Positions 62,790 through 64,000 of a DNA stretch of 64,000 nt are shown here, piece by piece. Origin of the DNA: Opitutaceae bacterium (GTDB lineage: Bacteria > Verrucomicrobiota > Verrucomicrobiia > Opitutales > Opitutaceae); the NCBI GenBank assembly GCA_003164715.1, contig PLTZ01000019.1, positions 84,419 through 148,418 on the forward strand, written 5' to 3'. The first letter of the stretch is position 1. Each line of letters starts with the position of its first letter. Below the pieces are notes generated by a model that made no database searches, was not told where the DNA came from, and worked only from the letters and a program-made list of their open reading frames with translations. A program made the translations under genes and the position numbers.

Positions 62790-63707
62790 TCAAATCACCC
62801 AGTCCTCGACGTAGCCGACCAGCGCCTCCTTCTTCTGGCGCGGCCTAATCACGAGGTCGTCCGCCTTGAAGTAGGCGATGCTGTTCGCCGGCACGGATTC
62901 CAGGAGCCAGACGTTTCCGCCGACGACCGAGTTCGCGCCTATCCGGGTGTCGCCGCCGAGGATCGTCGCATGGGCGTAGATTGTGACGTTGTCGGCGATG
63001 TCCGGGTGGCGCTTGACGCCCTTGACCGGGTTGCCCTGATTGTCGGTCTCGAAGGACTTGGCGCCCAGGGTCACGCCCTGGTAGAGCTTCACGTGTGAGC
63101 CGATCGTCGCGGTCTCCCCGATCACCACCCCCGTGCCGTGGTCGATGAAGAAGTGGGTTCCGATCTGCGCGCCGGGGTGGATGTCGATGCCCGTCCGCTC
63201 GTGGGCGAACTCGGTGATCATCCGGGGCAGGAGCGGGATCCTCATGCTGTAGAGGACGTGCGCAAAGCGCTGGAGCGAGATCGCGAGCACGCACGGATAG
63301 GCGACGATGATCTCCTCGTAGCTGAGCGCGGCTGGGTCGCCCTGATAGGCCGCCTCGACGTCGGTCCGGATCGCCTTCCGGAGGTCGGCCAACTTGCCGA
63401 GCGTTTCCGCCGCCAGGAGGCGGGCGCGCTTCTTGGGCTCGGGGTCGCGCGCAAAGCGGAGGCTTTTCTCGATCTCGACCTCGAGCCTGTTCCCGATCCT
63501 GGCGAGCACCGTGTCGACGAGCTTAGGCACGTCCTTCTTCTCGAGCTTGGTCTCCTCAAAGTAGCCCGGGAAGAGGAGATGCATGCAGTCCCTGGAAATC
63601 TCGTTCACCGACTCCTGCGACGGCAGGTTGATGCCGTCCAGGTGGTTGATCCCGCCGTCCGTCTCATACGAGGCGAGCAGGGCCGCTTTGATGTCGTCGA
63701 GTTTCAT
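62790..63707 (-). CDS. cysE: Serine O-acetyltransferase
   Basis: CysE makes O-acetylserine from serine and acetyl-CoA for cysteine synthesis. The 305-residue protein has an all-helical N-terminal half and a left-handed beta helix with ERTGIDIHPGAQIG, FFIDHGTGVVIGETATIG (catalytic Asp-His pair) and YQGVTLGAKSF. The C-terminus EDWVI ends in Ile, as needed to bind the active site of CysK in the cysteine synthase complex. The form is of the longer EpsC/SAT type. The ATG at 63707 is 113 bases from the divergent tRNA gene. Confidence 0.95.
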   Translation of the reverse strand: MKLDDIKAALLASYETDGGINHLDGINLPSQESVNEISRDCMHLLFPGYFEETKLEKKDVPKLVDTVLARIGNRLEVEIEKSLRFARDPEPKKRARLLAAETLGKLADLRKAIRTDVEAAYQGDPAALSYEEIIVAYPCVLAISLQRFAHVLYSMRIPLLPRMITEFAHERTGIDIHPGAQIGTHFFIDHGTGVVIGETATIGSHVKLYQGVTLGAKSFETDNQGNPVKGVKRHPDIADNVTIYAHATILGGDTRIGANSVVGGNVWLLESVPANSIAYFKADDLVIRPRQKKEALVGYVEDWVI

Positions 63708-63770
63708 GAGGAATGACCGCCCGGAAGGTCCCCCAGGCAGGCGGGTGCGTCAAAACCCAATTTCAGGGCT

Positions 63771-63792
63771 GGACAACCTCGGGCGGTTGTCC
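63771..63792. promoter_or_regulatory. Perfect inverted repeat between cysE and tRNA-Leu
   Basis: GGACAACC (63771-63778) and GGTTGTCC (63785-63792) form a perfect 8-bp inverted repeat around TCGGGC. It lies 64 bases before cysE and 28 bases before the tRNA, and its right arm includes a possible -35 TTGTCC. No T tract follows on either strand, so an operator or leader hairpin is more likely than a terminator. Confidence 0.4.
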
Positions 63793-63820
63793 CTGATTAG
63801 CCCTTCTCCCTGATACATGT

Positions 63821-63905
63821 GCTCAGGTGGTGGAATTGGTAGACACACACGTTTGAGGGGCGTGTGCCGTAAGGCGTAAGGGTTCGAGTCCCTTCCTGAG
63901 CACCA
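63821..63905 (+). tRNA. tRNA-Leu (anticodon GAG)
   Basis: An 85-base type II tRNA. The acceptor arms GCTCAGG and CCTGAGC pair fully, followed by discriminator A and an encoded CCA. The anticodon stem CACGT/GCGTG holds the loop TTGAGGG, giving anticodon GAG for Leu CUC/CUU codons. A long variable arm (TGCCGTAAGGCGTA) and the T-arm AAGGG-TTCGAGT-CCCTT are as expected for leucine. The following 95 bases to the window end show no gene. Confidence 0.96.
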
Positions 63906-64000
63906 TATTAACCAACTCCCCTAGAGGGAATTGCGGATCTCTCTATCTCGAGCTGCCGACCCTCGCAGACAACCGGGATCTCCACCACGGTTTGGGGACC

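Overview
This is about 64 kb of a G+C-rich bacterial chromosome, densely coding on both strands, with no rRNA, CRISPR array or insertion sequence that I can see. LPS genes (lpxA, gmhA), a polysaccharide export lipoprotein, an Oar-like TonB-type outer-membrane receptor and many lipoprotein or signal-peptide proteins indicate a Gram-negative diderm. The receptor style and a Chlamydia-like, tyrosine-less class I ribonucleotide reductase point to the PVC group, most likely Verrucomicrobiota of the Opitutaceae type. This assignment is an inference, not the result of a search.

Layout. 1-4.6 kb: lpxA (3' end), pdxA, an IscA-type Fe-S carrier, infC, a cell-wall amidase and a YcaQ-type DNA glycosylase. 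4.6-8.9 kb: an ECF sigma factor divergent from a 1083-residue outer-membrane receptor. 9.0-16.7 kb: four tandem paralogues of TMTC-like multi-pass membrane proteins with C-terminal TPR arrays, followed closely by dinB. 18-24 kb: nrdB and nrdA behind two NrdR-like boxes. NrdA is interrupted by a 378-residue intein carrying a LAGLIDADG endonuclease, and the residue after the intein is Gly rather than Cys, Ser or Thr. 24-25.9 kb: two intact-looking Phd/PIN toxin-antitoxin modules and a third that is broken. 25.9-27.9 kb: a fifth TMTC/TPR paralogue with a different TPR period. 28-34.4 kb: a glycosyltransferase, secreted esterases, a 2-hydroxyacid dehydrogenase, a histidine phosphatase, an OsmC protein and a small exported protein. 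34.4-64 kb: mostly housekeeping genes (argH, mutL, glgP, a nucleoside-permease-like MFS protein, gamma carbonic anhydrase, folA, ald, a cyclophilin, gmhA, recF, a TauE-type permease, ruvC, a hybrid sensor kinase, hemH, gpmI, aspS, glnB, thrS, cysS, hemB, an export lipoprotein, an acidic hypothetical protein, pyrD, cysE) and a tRNA-Leu(GAG).

The strongest leads are the RNR locus and the TMTC/TPR family. The RNR locus combines an intein lacking the +1 nucleophile, a radical-site Leu in NrdB, paired NrdR boxes and an A+T-rich patch in nrdA. Further points are a MutL whose two endonuclease motifs are both altered, an AspRS with residues typical of the non-discriminating type, and a ThrRS without a TGS domain. 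Replication and repair functions (dinB, mutL, recF, ruvC, the YcaQ-like glycosylase, RNR) are frequent but scattered, so I do not read them as one system.
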